Shown here piece after piece: positions 24,937 to 34,080 of a stretch of DNA of 64,000 bases (position 1 is its first letter; every line of letters starts with the position of its first letter). A program made the translations under genes and the position numbers. The stretch comes from M3007 sp044230315. GTDB lineage: Bacteria; Bacteroidota; Bacteroidia; Chitinophagales; Saprospiraceae. Under the pieces are notes generated by a model. It worked only from the letters and a program-made list of their open reading frames with translations, ran no database searches and had not been told where the DNA came from. Location of the stretch: NCBI GenBank assembly GCA_044230315.1, contig JBGARJ010000025.1, positions 11,944 to 75,943 of the forward strand. Reading direction: 5' to 3'.

Positions 24937-26121
24937 TCAATGCTCGTTGGCCCGCCAAACCCGGAGCATGTTCTGGGAGCAAATTTTCCGGATGTCGCGT
25001 TTGCTGTAGCCCCGGTGCAGCAGCTCGGCAATCAGATTGGGGTACATGCTAACATCGGCCATGTCGGCAGGCAGGGCCAGTCCCACGCCATCGAAGTCGC
25101 CTCCAAACCCCACATAATCAATGCCAACGAGGTTTTTGATGTGGTCGATGTGGTCGGCGATGTCGCGTACGCTGATCCCGGTTTTCAGCAGCTCGGCTGC
25201 CATAAACCGGCGGCCTTCTTCCGAGTTTTCATCGAGGCCTTTATCCTTCATGTCTTTTTCTGCCTGCAGGTACGCATCGCGGCTGCGCGTACTCAAAAAA
25301 TAGTGGCTGAACGGCACCTGGATAACCCCGCCGTTGCGCGCAATGGCCCGGATAAGCGTGTCGGGCAGGTTGCGCTGGTAGCCCGGAGTGAAATACCGGC
25401 AGGCGCTGTGGGTAGCGATCACGGGTTTGGTGGTCACTTCCAGCACCTCCCAGATGGCGTCGTCGGTCAAATGGCTTACATCGACCAGGATGCCGGCCCG
25501 GTTCATGGCGCGCACCACGTCGCGACCAAAACCACTGAGCCCGCCAAAGGTATTCAGCGTGTCGTAGGACGAGTCGGAAATTTGATTGTCCCGGCTGTGG
25601 GTGAGCGTAATGTACCGGATGCCGCGCTTATAAAAATAATCGACATCGCTTAACGATTCAACCGGCGAACCGTTTTCCATACCCATCGGCAGCGAGATAA
25701 TGCCTTTTTTGAAATTAGTCTGAATGTCATCGGCATGCAAGGCCAGCGCAAATTTGTCGGGATAGGCCTTTACCACAGCATACACCATATCGATGAGCGA
25801 ATCGGCCACTTGTCTGGAGCGGCCTGGCTGATCCTGATAACTGGCCGGTATATAGATCGACATAAATGGGCCGTAGAGCCCACCTTTTACCGCCCGTTCA
25901 TAATCAAAATTCCCGGTGGGATGCTTGAGGGCAAGCGCTGTGTAACCGGGCGTGTACCATTCCTTGTGCTCCACCAGGCTCCAGGGAAAATCCACATGCG
26001 TGTCGATAACCGGCGTCTTTTTTAATACATCGCGGGCGCGCTGCAGGTACGGATCGGCATTGGTTTGAGTCATGCAGCAGGTGGCGTTGAGCAACAAAGC
26101 CAGGATTGCAAGTTTTTTCAT
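24937..26121 (-). CDS. Membrane dipeptidase (peptidase family M19)
   Basis: 394 residues with a signal peptide (MKKLAILALLLNATCCMTQ). The zinc-binding HxD of family M19 is in VIDTHVDFPWS near the start of the mature protein. The bridging Glu lies in GMENGSP, further His in DVSHLTDDAIW and TKPVIATHSAC, and FGGDFDG follows near the C-terminus. Renal-dipeptidase-type enzymes cleave dipeptides including D-amino-acid forms. Here it would be periplasmic or lipid-anchored (Cys16 or Cys17 could be lipidated). A TAGAACATGTTTGG repeat lies 16 bases upstream of the start. Confidence 0.9.
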   Translation of the reverse strand: MKKLAILALLLNATCCMTQTNADPYLQRARDVLKKTPVIDTHVDFPWSLVEHKEWYTPGYTALALKHPTGNFDYERAVKGGLYGPFMSIYIPASYQDQPGRSRQVADSLIDMVYAVVKAYPDKFALALHADDIQTNFKKGIISLPMGMENGSPVESLSDVDYFYKRGIRYITLTHSRDNQISDSSYDTLNTFGGLSGFGRDVVRAMNRAGILVDVSHLTDDAIWEVLEVTTKPVIATHSACRYFTPGYQRNLPDTLIRAIARNGGVIQVPFSHYFLSTRSRDAYLQAEKDMKDKGLDENSEEGRRFMAAELLKTGISVRDIADHIDHIKNLVGIDYVGFGGDFDGVGLALPADMADVSMYPNLIAELLHRGYSKRDIRKICSQNMLRVWRANEH

Positions 26122-26136
26122 GGAGGAGACGTGGTT

Positions 26137-26302
26137 TAGAACATGTTTGGAATTTCATGCTGCGGCGAAAATGGAAAAATTTTGTTTCAAACTTCGTTAA
26201 AATTTTCGCCAGAGGCGTCGGGCGATGGCTGCAAATTTTGGCTTCTCTGAAACAAAATTTGCTTGCTTTCGCTCCTGCACCGAAAATTTAAACACGCTCT
26301 TA
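26137..26302. repeat. TAGAACATGTTTGG-type structured repeat, long form
   Basis: The left end TAGAACATGTTTGGAATTTC is at 26137-26156, and a degenerate inverted end lies at 26284-26302. Inside, AAATTTTGTTTCA pairs with TGAAACAAAATTT, and GGCGAAAAT with ATTTTCGCC. It fills the gap between the channel-like gene and the dipeptidase. Confidence 0.65.
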
Positions 26303-26653
26303 GTCTTTTTCCAGGTGAAATCGATGAAAGGCCCGGTGCGCTACGGGAGCAATGATAATCCCGATGGTAGAGATAAACACCACTCCGCTGAGCAGCGCAT
26401 ATACGGATGCGAACCACTTTCCCGCGTCGGTGTCGATCGGGTTGGTCGGCCCCATGCCGGAAAGGATCATTGAGGCATTCAGCAGGCTGTCAATCCAGGT
26501 GAAACCACAGGTCGCATGATATCCCCAAATCCCCAGCAGCAAGAAAAACAATAACAATACGGTGCCGGCCAGGATATTGCGAAGCACCCGTTTGTGATAC
26601 CGGTGTCGAGACGCCAAGGGGTCGGTCATGCGTTCAAAATGCAGGAAATCCAT
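26300..26653 (-). CDS. Small two-helix membrane protein, ion-channel-like
   Basis: 117 residues from ATG 26653 (MDFLHFERMTDPLASRHRYH); an upstream ATG at 26680 is possible. Two strong membrane helices (ILAGTVLLLFFLLLGIWGYH and FASVYALLSGVVFISTIGII) flank a short re-entrant-like segment (WIDSLLNASMILSGMGPTNP). That layout is the TM-pore loop-TM pattern of two-helix ion channels, but the TVGYGD filter is replaced by LSGMGPTNP. It ends basic (AHRAFHRFHLEKD). Channel relation is inference. Confidence 0.55.
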   Translation of the reverse strand: MDFLHFERMTDPLASRHRYHKRVLRNILAGTVLLLFFLLLGIWGYHATCGFTWIDSLLNASMILSGMGPTNPIDTDAGKWFASVYALLSGVVFISTIGIIIAPVAHRAFHRFHLEKD

Positions 26654-26752
26654 AGATGCGTTGGTATGGTGTAGATGCAAATATGGTGCAATTTCGATGG
26701 CAAATCACCGGGCAGCCCAACCCTTTGGTTGAAACGGGCGCGGGGCAGGGTA

Positions 26753-26818
26753 TAAAAAAAGTACCCCGGCAATGCGGCAGCATGGATGGTTTGCCATGCT
26801 GCCGAAATGCCGGGGTGA
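26753..26818 (-). terminator. Terminator of the secDF transcript
   Basis: Two stacked stems read on the minus strand: ACCCCGGCA/TGCCGGGGT outside and GGCAGCATGG/CCATGCTGCC inside, then a run of seven T. It lies about 210 bases after the secDF stop. Confidence 0.85.
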
Positions 26819-26830
26819 GTTTGTAACGGT

Positions 26831-26862
26831 AAACATGTACTGGCGCCGAATTCCAGACATGT
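26831..26862. repeat. Short relative of the TAGAACATGTTTGG repeat
   Basis: AACATGTACTGG and CCAGACATGTT face each other across nine bases. The AACATGT core and GAATT match the longer elements, in a more compact form. Confidence 0.45.
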
Positions 26863-26873
26863 TCGTTATTTCA

Positions 26874-27017
26874 ATAGTCCGGTACATTTTGCTGTTGGCG
26901 CCCTCGTCAACAGCGATATTTTGTTGAAAATCAAGCCTTAACGCCGTTGTTGGCGTCCTCGCCAACAACATGCTCCACACTTCATTTTCAAGGGTTTGCA
27001 AAAACCTACCGGACTAT
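26874..27017. repeat. 144-bp structured intergenic element, copy 1
   Basis: Ends are perfect 11-bp inverted repeats, ATAGTCCGGTA and TACCGGACTAT. Inside are a GCTGTTG/CAACAGC stem, a perfect 10-bp hairpin (GTTGTTGGCG-TCCT-CGCCAACAAC, 26946-26969) and an outer TTGAAAAT/ATTTTCAA pair. An ungapped relative is at 51942-52085. No ORF inside. Confidence 0.88.
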
Positions 27018-27028
27018 TCTTATTTAGC

Positions 27029-30000
27029 CTACACTTTCACTTTTTTCGAAGCCCCGGATGAAGCGCCTGGTTTGTTTTCGATCACCTGGCCGGTAATCAC
27101 TTTCTCTGCTGTCATATCCACCACCAGGGCCGAAGCGACAAACACCGAAGAATAGGTCCCGAAGAACATCCCCACGAGCATGCCGAACGCAAAGCCCTTG
27201 ATGGCCCCGCCGCCGAAAAGGAACAGCAATAACACCACCGCGATGATCGTACCGGACGTGATCAAGGTACGGCTTAGTGTGGTGTTGATCGCCAGGTTAA
27301 ACACTTCCTCCTTGGGCCTGCCCGCGTAGGTATTGATAAACTCGCGAATCCGGTCGTAAACGATCACCGTATCGTTGACGGAGAAACCGATGACCGTCAG
27401 GATACAGGCAATGATCGCCTGGTCGATTTCAAGAGAGAAGGATACGATACCGTGCAGTGCAGTGAAGAAAGTCAGGGTGATCAATACGTCGTGGAACAAA
27501 GCGACCACGGCGCCCATTGAAAACTGCCATTTGCGGAAGCGGATGAGCAGGTACAGGAAGATGGCCAAAAGCGACCAGATAGTGGCTTTTAACGAAGAAC
27601 TCCGGATATCGTCGGCAATAGTAGGACCCACCTGGCTCGACGCCGTGATATGCGTGCCGTGGCCGTCGGTGTTTTTAAAGTCAGCCAAGTCGGTCTTAAT
27701 GCCTGCTTTTTCGAGCCCTTCGTGCAGTTTGGCCGTCACTTGATCCATCACATCGCTGCCTTGCGCATTGATCATGTAGGATGTGGTGATATTGTACGTA
27801 TTTTCCGTGCTGACGGCTTTTACGATCGGGTTGCCACCGAAGGCATCCGTCAGTGCCGGGCGCAGTTGTTCAGGGTCTACTTTGTGATCGAACTGGACGT
27901 TGAACGAATAGCCGCCTTTGAAATCGACCCCAAGTTCGAACCCGCGGAGCATAAAGGCGACGATCCCGATCACGATGATCGAACCGGAAAACAGGTACGC
28001 CCACCTCCGTTTGCCGATCCAGTCCACATTTACGCCCACCAGCCAATGCTCCGACCAGGGATGGCTGTAAGTCATTTGGGTGCCGCGGTTGATCCACCAG
28101 TCGGTTATGTACCGGCCCATCAAAATAGCGGTAAACATGGAACTGAAAATACCCACCGTCAGCACCGTACCGAAACCTTTGATCGGGCCAAGACCGAAGT
28201 ACATCAGGGCCAGGGCGGTGAGCAAGGTCGTGAGGTTGGCGTCGATGATTGCGGGAAGGCCTCGGGAAAAACCGGCGAGGATAGCCTTGGCGCCGGTCAC
28301 GCCGTGCCGGATCTCTTCCCGGATGCGTTCGTAGATGATTACGTTCGCATCCACGGCGCCGGCCAAGGTGAGCACGATACCGGCAATACCCGGCAAGGTA
28401 AGTACGGTACCCATGGAGGCCAGGGTGCCGATGATGAAAAAGATGTTAGCGAGCAATGCAATCACAGCCACTATACCGCCTTTGGCATAGTAAGCGATCA
28501 TAAATGCGCACAGCAAGGCTACGGAGAGCAGCAGGGCGATCAAGGACTTATTGATATTTTCAGCGCCGAGTGATGGGCCTACCTGGCTTTCCTGTACGAT
28601 GTGTGTGCCGGCGGGCAGTTTACCTACTTCGAGGATATTGCCCAGGTCTTTGGCTTCTTCGAGGCTAAAGCCGCCCGAGATGGAAGAGTGGCCGCCTTCA
28701 ATCGGGTTGATAACCCGGGGGGCGCTCACGATTTCATCGTCGAGGGCGATCGCAATTTCGCGGTTGCCGCCTTCATATGCCAGGCGGGTCATATCGGCCC
28801 ATACGCGCGCGCCTTCGTTGTTCATGCTCAGGCTCACGGTAATTTCTCCGGAGCTTGGATCAGGTTGGGCGCTGGCGTTGGTTACAACGGAGCCGTCGAG
28901 ACGGGGTAGTTCCTGGTTGCGGAATTTCTTGAGGCCGTACAGTTCATATTTTCCGGCAGTGGAGCCTACGCCTTCCTTCTCTTCCACGGGTTTAAGGCTC
29001 CAGCGAAACATCAGGTCAACTGGGAACAGGGGCCGTATTTCCGGCCGTTCCAACAATTCGCTGATGGCTTTGATCTTGTTTTTGTCGGCGTAGCCAAAGA
29101 TAACGCTGCGGCCGTCGCCAGCCAGACTGATCTGGCTGAGCAGGGGGCCTGCCGTTTGCTGCGACTCCACATTGCGATCCACCACTTTCATCTCTTTCGG
29201 TTTGGTGGTGTCGGGCTGGCCATCGGGGCCGTTCGGATACACGTATGTGGTATCTTTTACAATCACCGGTTGTATGGCGGTAGTATCGTTGGAGAGCAGG
29301 GCTTTCAGTTTCGTGTCGGCGGTAACAAAAGCTTGTGCAATGCCTTCGTCGCCCAGGCGGTAAGTGTCCCAAAACTCCAGCTTGGCGCTTTTTTGCAGCA
29401 TGTTGCGCGCGCGCTGGGGATTGTCGATGCCGGGCAGTTCCACCAAAATCAGGTCGCGCGCGGCGTCGAGGCTGACGTTGGGCTGTACCACGCCAAGTTT
29501 GTCGATACGTTGCTTGAGGCGCTTGTATGTTTCGCCTACGGTGGTATTGGCCAGTTCGCGGATCGTCCGAAGTACATCGGCGTCGGGCGAGTTAAAATTG
29601 ATTTTGCTTTTCAGCGCCTCATTCCGGGCAAAGATGGAAGCCATCGATTTGCCTCCGCTCGTTTCTTTCCAGGCATTGGCAAACAAGCTGATGTAGTCCG
29701 CTTGCTGGGTGGCTTGCGCTTCGCTGGCTTTCGTTAACGCCTGCTGGAAAGCCGGATCGGTGGAGTTGCCCGCCAGGCTTTTCAAAAAATCTTTCAGGTC
29801 GACCTGCAGCAACACACTCATGCCGCCTTTCAGGTCAAGCCCCATGGCCAACTGGCTCTTTTTCAAGTCGGCGTAGGTGAATTTTTTGATAAACGGAATT
29901 TCAAATACCGTCTCGGTCGACAACGAGTCCAAATATCCGCTGTAATAGGAGCGCCAGGATGTATTCGGATTCTTGGCGACTTGTTCATTTGCGAACCGGG

Positions 30001-30106
30001 CGGCGTTATTTTCAATACGGGCTGTCGGAATGATGAGTCCATACTGGTACAAACACACCACAGTCAGCGCAATCAGAAAAAAACGTACAACACCTTTGCT
30101 TTGCAT
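27029..30106 (-). CDS. secDF: SecDF fusion protein, Sec translocon accessory subunit
   Basis: 1025 residues joining SecD and SecF in one chain, as is usual in Bacteroidota. The SecD half has the D1 motif (LAMGLDLKGGMSVLLQVDLK, residues ~91-110) and a large periplasmic domain. Its membrane helices include the AGIVLTLAGAVDANVIIYER block. The SecF half restarts with ELGVDFKGGYSFNVQFDHKV and has CILTVIGFSVNDTVIVYDRI. Twelve helices are expected. SecDF uses the proton gradient to pull exported proteins through SecYEG. The 231-base upstream gap has a TATATTTG box on this strand. Confidence 0.97.
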   Translation of the reverse strand: MQSKGVVRFFLIALTVVCLYQYGLIIPTARIENNAARFANEQVAKNPNTSWRSYYSGYLDSLSTETVFEIPFIKKFTYADLKKSQLAMGLDLKGGMSVLLQVDLKDFLKSLAGNSTDPAFQQALTKASEAQATQQADYISLFANAWKETSGGKSMASIFARNEALKSKINFNSPDADVLRTIRELANTTVGETYKRLKQRIDKLGVVQPNVSLDAARDLILVELPGIDNPQRARNMLQKSAKLEFWDTYRLGDEGIAQAFVTADTKLKALLSNDTTAIQPVIVKDTTYVYPNGPDGQPDTTKPKEMKVVDRNVESQQTAGPLLSQISLAGDGRSVIFGYADKNKIKAISELLERPEIRPLFPVDLMFRWSLKPVEEKEGVGSTAGKYELYGLKKFRNQELPRLDGSVVTNASAQPDPSSGEITVSLSMNNEGARVWADMTRLAYEGGNREIAIALDDEIVSAPRVINPIEGGHSSISGGFSLEEAKDLGNILEVGKLPAGTHIVQESQVGPSLGAENINKSLIALLLSVALLCAFMIAYYAKGGIVAVIALLANIFFIIGTLASMGTVLTLPGIAGIVLTLAGAVDANVIIYERIREEIRHGVTGAKAILAGFSRGLPAIIDANLTTLLTALALMYFGLGPIKGFGTVLTVGIFSSMFTAILMGRYITDWWINRGTQMTYSHPWSEHWLVGVNVDWIGKRRWAYLFSGSIIVIGIVAFMLRGFELGVDFKGGYSFNVQFDHKVDPEQLRPALTDAFGGNPIVKAVSTENTYNITTSYMINAQGSDVMDQVTAKLHEGLEKAGIKTDLADFKNTDGHGTHITASSQVGPTIADDIRSSSLKATIWSLLAIFLYLLIRFRKWQFSMGAVVALFHDVLITLTFFTALHGIVSFSLEIDQAIIACILTVIGFSVNDTVIVYDRIREFINTYAGRPKEEVFNLAINTTLSRTLITSGTIIAVVLLLFLFGGGAIKGFAFGMLVGMFFGTYSSVFVASALVVDMTAEKVITGQVIENKPGASSGASKKVKV

Positions 30107-30258
30107 ACCTCTAAAAGTAAGTGATGGAGTGATTAAGTTAGTTTAGGTGCCCGGCTACCACAGTTCATGGTTTCCGGAGAACGGAAATCTGTTTAAAATT
30201 CCGGTTGCCGAAGGCCGGACAGCCGGTACCGGACAGATACCGCTTTGAAAAAAGTGCG

Positions 30259-30286
30259 CAAATATAGGTAGAACGGGCAAATCAAA
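30259..30286 (-). promoter_or_regulatory. Putative secDF promoter
   Basis: Minus-strand TATATTTG at 30259-30266 with TTTG 16 bases upstream (30283-30286). The spacing is a little short for the consensus; the leader would be about 145 bases. Confidence 0.4.
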
Positions 30287-30337
30287 AGGGATTTCGCAAA
30301 AAAACCAGCTTCATACCTCGCATAAAATAGACTTGCA

Positions 30338-33094
30338 TTACCCGCCTTTCACCAATCGCCCGCTGGTTTGCCATCCCCGGCCCAGCAATCGATACAAATA
30401 CACACCGGGAGCGAGGCCCTGCAGATCTACCCGCCCGCGGGCGCCCGACCACTTTTCCGCCCGCAGCAAGCGGCCGTTCAGGTCATAGAGGCGGAGTTCC
30501 GTATTTCCGGTTTCAGCCTCGCCAATCATAAAGTCGGCATAGCGCGTCGCCGGATTCGGGTACACCTGCACCGCTACCTGACGCCAAGGTTCGTGGCTGC
30601 CAACGAGCATAAATTTGGCCGAGAACATCCCGATGCTGTGCGTGGCAGCCACTACCAGCCCGTCTTCAGGCCGTACGGCCACCTGGGCCACAACGGAGGT
30701 GCCGATCAGGTCGGGCGCTTCGAGGGTCCAATGCGTGCCGGTATCCAGGATCGTATGCAGCAATAAGGTATCGGTGCTGTACAACCCGGCGCTGGTGGCC
30801 GCGAAATATTTGCGCTTTCCGTTGGGGAATTGCAGGATGCTCAGCCAGCGCACCGATGGCCCGGGGCCGCCCCCGCCGATACCGGCCTCCAGATCGCCGG
30901 CAACTTTGTCCCAGGTCTGACCAGCGTTGTTGGAAAGCCAGATGCTGTATGCGTTGTAGTTGGAAAAGGTGGCGATGACCCGGTTGGCATTTTCCGGGTC
31001 GACGGCCAGGCAGGAAATGGTCGACGTCGTGCCGCCGGTGGGCGGTTGCGTCACGGCCACCAGATTGGGCGTCCCCGTATCGGCGTTGTCGATGCGGTAA
31101 ACGCGGCGCGAATCGGTGCCGATGTACACGCGGTGCGCCGGGTTTTTGCTGGAAACCCCGATGGCGGTGATGTTGCCGATGGTGGAATCCGGATACATCG
31201 TCCAGCCTTGCGCAATGCTGTCCCAAGCCCCGGTGAGTTGGATGCTGCTCAATTCATTTTGCCGGTACAAGTGATTTCCGGCAGGCAGGTAGAGGATATT
31301 GTCGTCGAGCGGATCCAGCGCCAGGGTGTTGATGAACTCATAGTCGCTTTTCAGGGGGCCAATGGGGTCGATGCGGCGGAAAGCCGTCACGTTGCCGGCG
31401 GGATCGATGGTGCATTTGGCTACCCGGCCCTGCTGGATCGACAAAACATAGAAGCTTTTCCCGTGGGCAACTGCGCCGAATGCTCCGTCGCCGTTCACTG
31501 TTTGCTTCCAAGGGTTGGTGGAACTGTTGCTGTTGACAAACAGGTTGCCGTTGTCCTGCAATCCCCCGATGATCGTACTGTCGCCCGGGTCGTTTGGATC
31601 GATAATGGCGGTGTAGAATTGGGCGGTTTGATAGCCGTGGTTCAACGGCGTCCAGATCACGGTAGGCGCGAGGCAATTTTCGGTTCGGTGCAGGCCGCCG
31701 TCACTGCCGGTCAGCATCACATTGGGGTCTGACGGCAGGAACAGCACCTCGTGTTGGTCGGGGTGATGGCTGGGGTACAATTCGAAGAAGGGCAGGGTAG
31801 TGCCCGGTTTGTACCCGGCGATGTGGGTCGTGTGATCGGGCATGGCAAACCCGTCGGTCGAACGCCACAAACTGGTACCGCCTGCGAAAACGGTGTTGGT
31901 GCCGGGCTGCACCTTTACCACCAAATCGTAGCCGCCCTGACAGGAGAAACGGTCAAAATCGGTGCCCGAACTGGGCAAATTGAGGGAGCGGTCTTCCCAC
32001 TGGCCGTTGGCGCCTGCGCCATCGCCGCCGAGGTAGGTATATTTCCAGAGGCTGGTCCAGTCGTCGTTGTCGATAAACTTGGTGTAGTGCCCCGAACCCG
32101 GCGTGGAACCGAGAAAATACACTTCTTTTTCGTCGTTCGGGTTAATGCCGATCACGATCCGGTTGTAGGTAGCCGGAAAGTTGGCCGGCGTAATATCGGT
32201 CCATTGCAGCCCGTCGGTGCTGCGCCAGATGCCTTTTTGCACCCCGTCGCTGCTGAGCGTGGCATACAAGACGCCGGTGGGCGATATGGCCACATCGCTG
32301 AAATAGGAAGCGGAGTTGATCACCGTGGTGCCGCGGGCAACCGTCCAGGTTTGGCCGCCGTCGGCGCTGCGGTAGATGCCGCCCACGCAGGCCAGGTACA
32401 AAACATCGGCGGTGTCGACCGGGCTGGTGATCACCCGCCAGCCGGTCTGGAAGGTGCTGACCCAGCCTTGCGGGGAGTTGCTTGCGGTGGAGGTGACCGA
32501 CGCCCAGCTGAGGCCGCCGTCAGTGCTTTTGTACAGCCCATTGCCAAAATAGAAAGCCGTATTGGCGCCGGCAGGATTCCAGTAAAATTCGCCGGAGAGT
32601 GCATACCAGGTTTTGGTTTTGCCCGGCCGCAGGTCCTGCGCCAGGCCGATACACCCCGGATGGGCGTCGATGGCGGTGCGCCGCGTCCACGATTGGCCGC
32701 CGTCGTCGCTGGTCCAAACGCCGCCGGCCACGCCGCCCGCGAGCAAGCGGTTTTCATTCTCGACGTCTATCGCCAGGGCACGGGTGCGGCCGCCGTAGTT
32801 CCAGGGGCCGCGGGCCCTCCAGGGCTCGCCCGACCGGCTGTATACCGCCCGGGGCAGTTTGGCGACAAATGCCCGCTCCTGAAACGCGATGCCTTTTGGA
32901 ATTTCGCCCGTAAAGGGGTCGCAATAGCGTTTGCGCTCCCATGCCTCGCGCAAGGCTTCGTTTTCTTCATTCGGCCCGCCGGGAAGATGGATGGCGCCGG
33001 GCGGCGATACGAGGGCCTGGCGATGGGTGAAGCCGAAATAGGTCAGGCAGCCGAGCAGGCCGGCCAGGGCCAGGACGTGTAGCGTATTTTTCAT
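30338..33094 (-). CDS. BNR/sortilin-like beta-propeller protein with T9SS sorting domain
   Basis: 918 residues from ATG 33094, which gives a signal-type N-terminus (MKNTLHVLALAGLLGCLTYF). Most of the chain is a repeated beta-propeller with Asp-box or BNR blades: GVWTSDDGGQSWTRR, GLYKSTDGGLSWASV, GIYRSADGGQTWTVA, GIWRSTDGLQWTDI, SIWLSNNAGQTWDKV. The last ~80 residues are a T9SS type A domain (VYPNPATRYADFMIGEAETG, RLYDLNGRLLRAEKW, SGRLVKGG). Asp-box propellers occur in sialidases, sortilins and photosystem II assembly factors. No sialidase catalytic set is obvious, so a binding role is as likely. A TAGAACATGTTTGG repeat lies just upstream. Confidence 0.82.
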   Translation of the reverse strand: MKNTLHVLALAGLLGCLTYFGFTHRQALVSPPGAIHLPGGPNEENEALREAWERKRYCDPFTGEIPKGIAFQERAFVAKLPRAVYSRSGEPWRARGPWNYGGRTRALAIDVENENRLLAGGVAGGVWTSDDGGQSWTRRTAIDAHPGCIGLAQDLRPGKTKTWYALSGEFYWNPAGANTAFYFGNGLYKSTDGGLSWASVTSTASNSPQGWVSTFQTGWRVITSPVDTADVLYLACVGGIYRSADGGQTWTVARGTTVINSASYFSDVAISPTGVLYATLSSDGVQKGIWRSTDGLQWTDITPANFPATYNRIVIGINPNDEKEVYFLGSTPGSGHYTKFIDNDDWTSLWKYTYLGGDGAGANGQWEDRSLNLPSSGTDFDRFSCQGGYDLVVKVQPGTNTVFAGGTSLWRSTDGFAMPDHTTHIAGYKPGTTLPFFELYPSHHPDQHEVLFLPSDPNVMLTGSDGGLHRTENCLAPTVIWTPLNHGYQTAQFYTAIIDPNDPGDSTIIGGLQDNGNLFVNSNSSTNPWKQTVNGDGAFGAVAHGKSFYVLSIQQGRVAKCTIDPAGNVTAFRRIDPIGPLKSDYEFINTLALDPLDDNILYLPAGNHLYRQNELSSIQLTGAWDSIAQGWTMYPDSTIGNITAIGVSSKNPAHRVYIGTDSRRVYRIDNADTGTPNLVAVTQPPTGGTTSTISCLAVDPENANRVIATFSNYNAYSIWLSNNAGQTWDKVAGDLEAGIGGGGPGPSVRWLSILQFPNGKRKYFAATSAGLYSTDTLLLHTILDTGTHWTLEAPDLIGTSVVAQVAVRPEDGLVVAATHSIGMFSAKFMLVGSHEPWRQVAVQVYPNPATRYADFMIGEAETGNTELRLYDLNGRLLRAEKWSGARGRVDLQGLAPGVYLYRLLGRGWQTSGRLVKGG

Positions 33095-33117
33095 GGAAAT
33101 GGTATTTTGCGGCAAGT

Positions 33118-33176
33118 TAGAACATGTTTGGATTTTCACGCTTTTGCCTCAGCATGAAATTCCAAACATGCTCGTA
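33118..33176. repeat. TAGAACATGTTTGG-type palindromic repeat
   Basis: TAGAACATGTTTGGA (33118-33132) faces TCCAAACATGCTCGTA (33161-33176). The arms continue inward (TTTTCACGC against GCATGAAA), giving a near-continuous stem around a ten-base loop. It lies 24 bases upstream of the BNR protein start. Confidence 0.78.
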
Positions 33177-33299
33177 AGCGTCAACGGAGAAATTTTGGAC
33201 ACTCCCCGCACTGCGCGCAGGAATTGTCCAACCGGAACAAAACTACGATTTGTGTGTTACAACACTTGTTATTTTCTAACGTAAATTGCAATACTGCTC

Positions 33300-34061
33300 A
33301 TGGCTGTCCAGATCATTCCGAAAGAAAAACAAGGCCGCGGGGCTTTCAACGGCGGTGAAATTGTGGAAAACAAACCCATCGGTTTTCCGCAGGACCACTC
33401 CAGCATCCGGCCTTATTCCAACCTGTTTTATTGGGCGCATGCCCGGGCAGTTACCGACAGCACCATCGGCCTGCACCCGCACCAGGGCTTTGAAATTTGT
33501 TCCTTTGTGCTGGCCGGCGAGATTCGTCACTATGACACCAAACTTCGTGAATGGCGCCCATTGAAAGCCGGCGATGTCCAGATCATTCGGGCCGGCAACG
33601 GCATCAGCCATTCCGAATGGATGGGCAAGGACGCCGAGATGTTTCAGATCTGGTTTGACCCCGATCTGACCAAAACCCTGGAAAAGCCGGCCAGTTACGA
33701 CGACTACCACGGCGCCGATTTTCCGGTTCGCCTGGATGAAGGCGCTACGATCAAGACCCTTGCAGGCGACGGCAGCCCTTTTCGCATGGATACCCCGGGC
33801 GTGGAAGTGCTCCGGATCGACCTGAACAGCGGCCCGCACACGTTTGAAGCCGACCCGGCCAAAGTGTACTCGGTGTACGTGCTGGAAGGCGAGTTAACAT
33901 TTAACGGACAAGCCGCCAGGCAAAATGATTTCGTGTTGATGACCGAACAGACTGCCCTCGAAATGCGCACGATGACCGGGGCAAAATTGTTCCTCATTGC
34001 GTCTCCTGCCGATCCGGGTTACCGTACCTATATGCAGTTGCGCCGGGCCGATATGGCCTGA
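33300..34061 (+). CDS. Pirin family protein (bicupin)
   Basis: 253 residues. The pirin metal site is intact: HPHQGFE (H59, H61) and SHSE (H104, E106). The N-terminal cupin continues with ICSFVLAGEIRHYDT and the C-terminal half is the second cupin. Bacterial pirins of this YhaK/YhhW-like branch include quercetinases and redox-sensing regulators. Role here is unknown. It stands between the BNR gene (divergent) and the caspase-like gene, with four phased TTTCCAA repeats after its stop. Confidence 0.88.
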   Translation: MAVQIIPKEKQGRGAFNGGEIVENKPIGFPQDHSSIRPYSNLFYWAHARAVTDSTIGLHPHQGFEICSFVLAGEIRHYDTKLREWRPLKAGDVQIIRAGNGISHSEWMGKDAEMFQIWFDPDLTKTLEKPASYDDYHGADFPVRLDEGATIKTLAGDGSPFRMDTPGVEVLRIDLNSGPHTFEADPAKVYSVYVLEGELTFNGQAARQNDFVLMTEQTALEMRTMTGAKLFLIASPADPGYRTYMQLRRADMA

Positions 34062-34080
34062 TTTGGGCATTGAACGCAGA

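Noticed and set aside
27029..30106. SecDF as an assembly-made fusion of two genes
   Set aside because: The frame is continuous and SecDF fusions are normal in Bacteroidota.
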